Source: Nocardioides panacisoli (GTDB taxonomy: Bacteria > Actinomycetota > Actinomycetes > Propionibacteriales > Nocardioidaceae). Taken from it: DNA of 64,000 nt. Under the pieces are notes generated by a model. It made no database searches, was not told where the DNA came from, and worked only from the letters and a program-made list of their open reading frames with translations. The DNA is taken from contig NZ_CP080409.1 of NCBI RefSeq assembly GCF_019448235.1, forward strand, positions 3,100,001-3,164,000, given 5' to 3'. Made by a program: the position numbers and the translations under genes. This document shows positions 62,977 to 64,000 of the stretch, in pieces (positions within the stretch are counted from its first letter, which is position 1; every line of letters starts with the position of its first letter).

Positions 62977-63098
62977 CGAGTCGGCGCCAACTCGGCTGTC
63001 CGGGGCGCCGAGTCGGCGCCAACTCGGCACTGAGCGCCGTCGTTGAGCCGAGTTCACGCCGACTCGACCCGTTCGTGGGCCGAGTTCACGCCGACTCG
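62977..63098. repeat. Array D of the 18-bp near-palindromic intergenic repeat (four units)
   Basis: Units at 62977-62994 and 63009-63026 (both CGAGTCGGCGCCAACTCG, 32 bases apart), then 63049-63066 and 63081-63098 (both CGAGTTCACGCCGACTCG, again 32 apart). The array fills the 129-base gap between the convergent MBL and enoyl-CoA hydratase genes. Confidence 0.92.
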
Positions 63099-63099
63099 G

Positions 63100-63876
63100 T
63101 CAGTGGAACGTGGGGGCGCGCTTCTCGACGAAGGCGCTGATGCCCTCCTGGCCGCTGGGGGAGGAGCCGAGGTGGCTGATCGACTCGGCCTCGCGCCGCA
63201 GGGCAGACTCGGCGGCCGGCTCGGTCAGGTCGCGGATGAGGTGCTTGGCGGCGACCTGCGCGTCGCGGGAGCCGGCGAGCAGCGTCGCGACGACCTCCTC
63301 GGCAGTGGCCTCCAGCTCCTCGGCCGGTACGACGCGCGCCAGCAGCCCCGCGGCGTGCGCCTCCTGTGCCGAGAGCAGGTCCCCGAGGATCGCCAGCCGC
63401 AGCGTGCGGTGCATCCCGAGGGTGTTGACCAGCAGCGTGCCGCCACCGTCGGGGCTGAGTCCGACCTTGGCGTAGGCGAGGCTGAACTGCGCCGAGTCGG
63501 CGGCGAGCACGATGTCGGCCGCCGCCGACAACGGGAACCCCACGCCGGCCGCCGTGCCCTGCACGACGCTGACCACGACCGCGTCGCAGCGCTTGAGCTC
63601 GGTGACGATCCGGTGCGCGCCCTCGGCGAGCTCGAGCAGGTGCGACTTCGGGTCGCTCGCCTCGGCGAAGCCGTCCAGCGCACCGCCGACGGAGAAGAAG
63701 CGCCCCTCCGCCGCCAGCACGATCACCCGAGCGGCGTCGGCCTTGGCCTGCAGGATCGCGGCGAGCAGCGCGTCGCCGGACTCCGGCGTCAGCGGGTTGC
63801 CCGCGGACGGGTTGGTCAACGTGATCCGGGCACACCCGTCGGCATGGTGGTAGCGGACGGACTCGTGCTCACTCAT
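63100..63876 (-). CDS. Enoyl-CoA hydratase/isomerase family protein
   Basis: 258 residues from ATG 63876. Crotonase features: ARITLTNPSAGNPLTPESGD, VIVLAAEGRFFSVGGALDGF and VQGTAAGVGFPLSAAADIVL, then SPDGGGTLLVNTLGMHRTLR. The oxyanion-hole segments are present, while the usual catalytic Glu region is replaced by SPDGGG, so the reaction (hydratase or isomerase) is open. AAAGGAA upstream favours ATG 63876; GTG 63894 would overlap the preceding stop (GTGA) and is possible. Confidence 0.85.
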   Translation of the reverse strand: MSEHESVRYHHADGCARITLTNPSAGNPLTPESGDALLAAILQAKADAARVIVLAAEGRFFSVGGALDGFAEASDPKSHLLELAEGAHRIVTELKRCDAVVVSVVQGTAAGVGFPLSAAADIVLAADSAQFSLAYAKVGLSPDGGGTLLVNTLGMHRTLRLAILGDLLSAQEAHAAGLLARVVPAEELEATAEEVVATLLAGSRDAQVAAKHLIRDLTEPAAESALRREAESISHLGSSPSGQEGISAFVEKRAPTFH

Positions 63877-63890
63877 CGGGTTCCTTTCAC

Positions 63891-64000
63891 TCACGCGGCG
63901 CAGTCGCCGGTCGAGGCGGGGGAGGTGTCGTCGCGGGAGGCATCGGCGATCTCGGAGACCTGGCCCGCGGTGACGGCGTACCCGGTCTCGTTGTCGGTGA
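63891..64000 (-). CDS. C-terminal end of a gene, possibly a MarP-like serine protease
   Basis: The last 36 codons are visible: TDNETGYAVTAGQVSEIADA, then SRDDTSPASTGDCAA and a TGA at 63893-63891. The TGYxxTAxQV pattern and a terminal cysteine resemble the C-terminus of MarP-type periplasmic proteases, which in mycobacteria lie near the RidA/MBL genes. The identification rests on a very short stretch. Confidence 0.4.
   Translation of the reverse strand, partial: TDNETGYAVTAGQVSEIADASRDDTSPASTGDCAA

Overview
The window is chromosomal DNA of a high-GC actinobacterium. Codon use is strongly G/C-ending. Several gene neighbourhoods are actinobacterial hallmarks: WhiB next to a PASTA penicillin-binding protein and paired ArsA-like ATPases, tRNA-Ser / SRP RNA / dnaX / ybaB / recR / ask / asd, a type VII secretion locus, and a Zur-type zinc-sparing ribosomal cassette. 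Gene content and style resemble Nocardioides and relatives (inference; there is no 16S rRNA in the window). I see no prophage, integrase, insertion sequence or CRISPR array. No stretch longer than about 200 bases lacks a gene or RNA.

Layout. 1-12150: catabolic and transport genes: the N-terminus of an acyl-CoA ligase, a GAF/PucR-type regulator, a sodium:solute symporter with a small membrane partner, a flavin-reductase-like protein, a 33-residue ORF with its own terminator, a frameshifted AbrB-family membrane protein, a zinc alcohol dehydrogenase, a D-aminoacylase-like amidohydrolase, an unrecognised membrane protein and a second PucR-type regulator. 12254-15064: a two-subunit Tat-exported molybdenum hydroxylase (IorBA type). 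15154-24457: phenylacetate catabolism, with paaZ and a TetR regulator (PaaR-like) on the minus strand, divergent from paaABCDE-paaI-paaG-paaK. Two near-identical TetR-type operators lie in the shared promoter region. The thioester pathway would run from PaaK (ligation) through PaaABCDE (epoxidation) and PaaG (isomerisation) to PaaZ (ring opening and aldehyde oxidation); the later beta-oxidation genes are not in the window.

24482-28646: a tiny membrane peptide, a secreted HNH nuclease lipoprotein, an aromatic/histidinol-phosphate aminotransferase, a MarR regulator, a thioesterase and ACC deaminase. 28662-35479: a reduced type VII secretion locus (EccC divergent from two WXG100 proteins, EccD and EccB; no EccE or mycosin). 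35538-40449: a putative metal permease pair, then two divergent operons encoding seven cysteine-poor, zinc-independent ribosomal proteins plus a CobW-like protein, around one Zur-like palindrome.

40527-49664: SDR oxidoreductase, tRNA-Ser, hydrolase, SRP RNA, metallophosphoesterase, then dnaX-ybaB-recR-DUF5063 and ask-asd (with an internal start for the aspartokinase beta subunit). 49757-64000: membrane protein, MFS exporter, tRNA-Pro, metallophosphoesterase, YqeY, PBP1 (PonA2-like), WhiB (WhiB4-like), thioesterase, two ArsA-like ATPases, DUF4177, RidA, Nudix, MBL hydrolase, enoyl-CoA hydratase and the C-terminal end of a gene that may be a MarP-like protease. This order resembles the mycobacterial ponA2-whiB4-Rv3680-Rv3677 region.

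The least explained structure is a family of 18-bp near-palindromic units (consensus CGAGTYGGCGCCRACTCG and variants) found 12 times in four intergenic arrays (26483, 49678, 54110, 62977). Four unit pairs, plus the first and second steps of the first array (five steps in all), have an exact 32-bp start-to-start spacing. Two arrays contain perfect 37-38 bp palindromes. A second short repeat lies at two junctions inside the paa operon.
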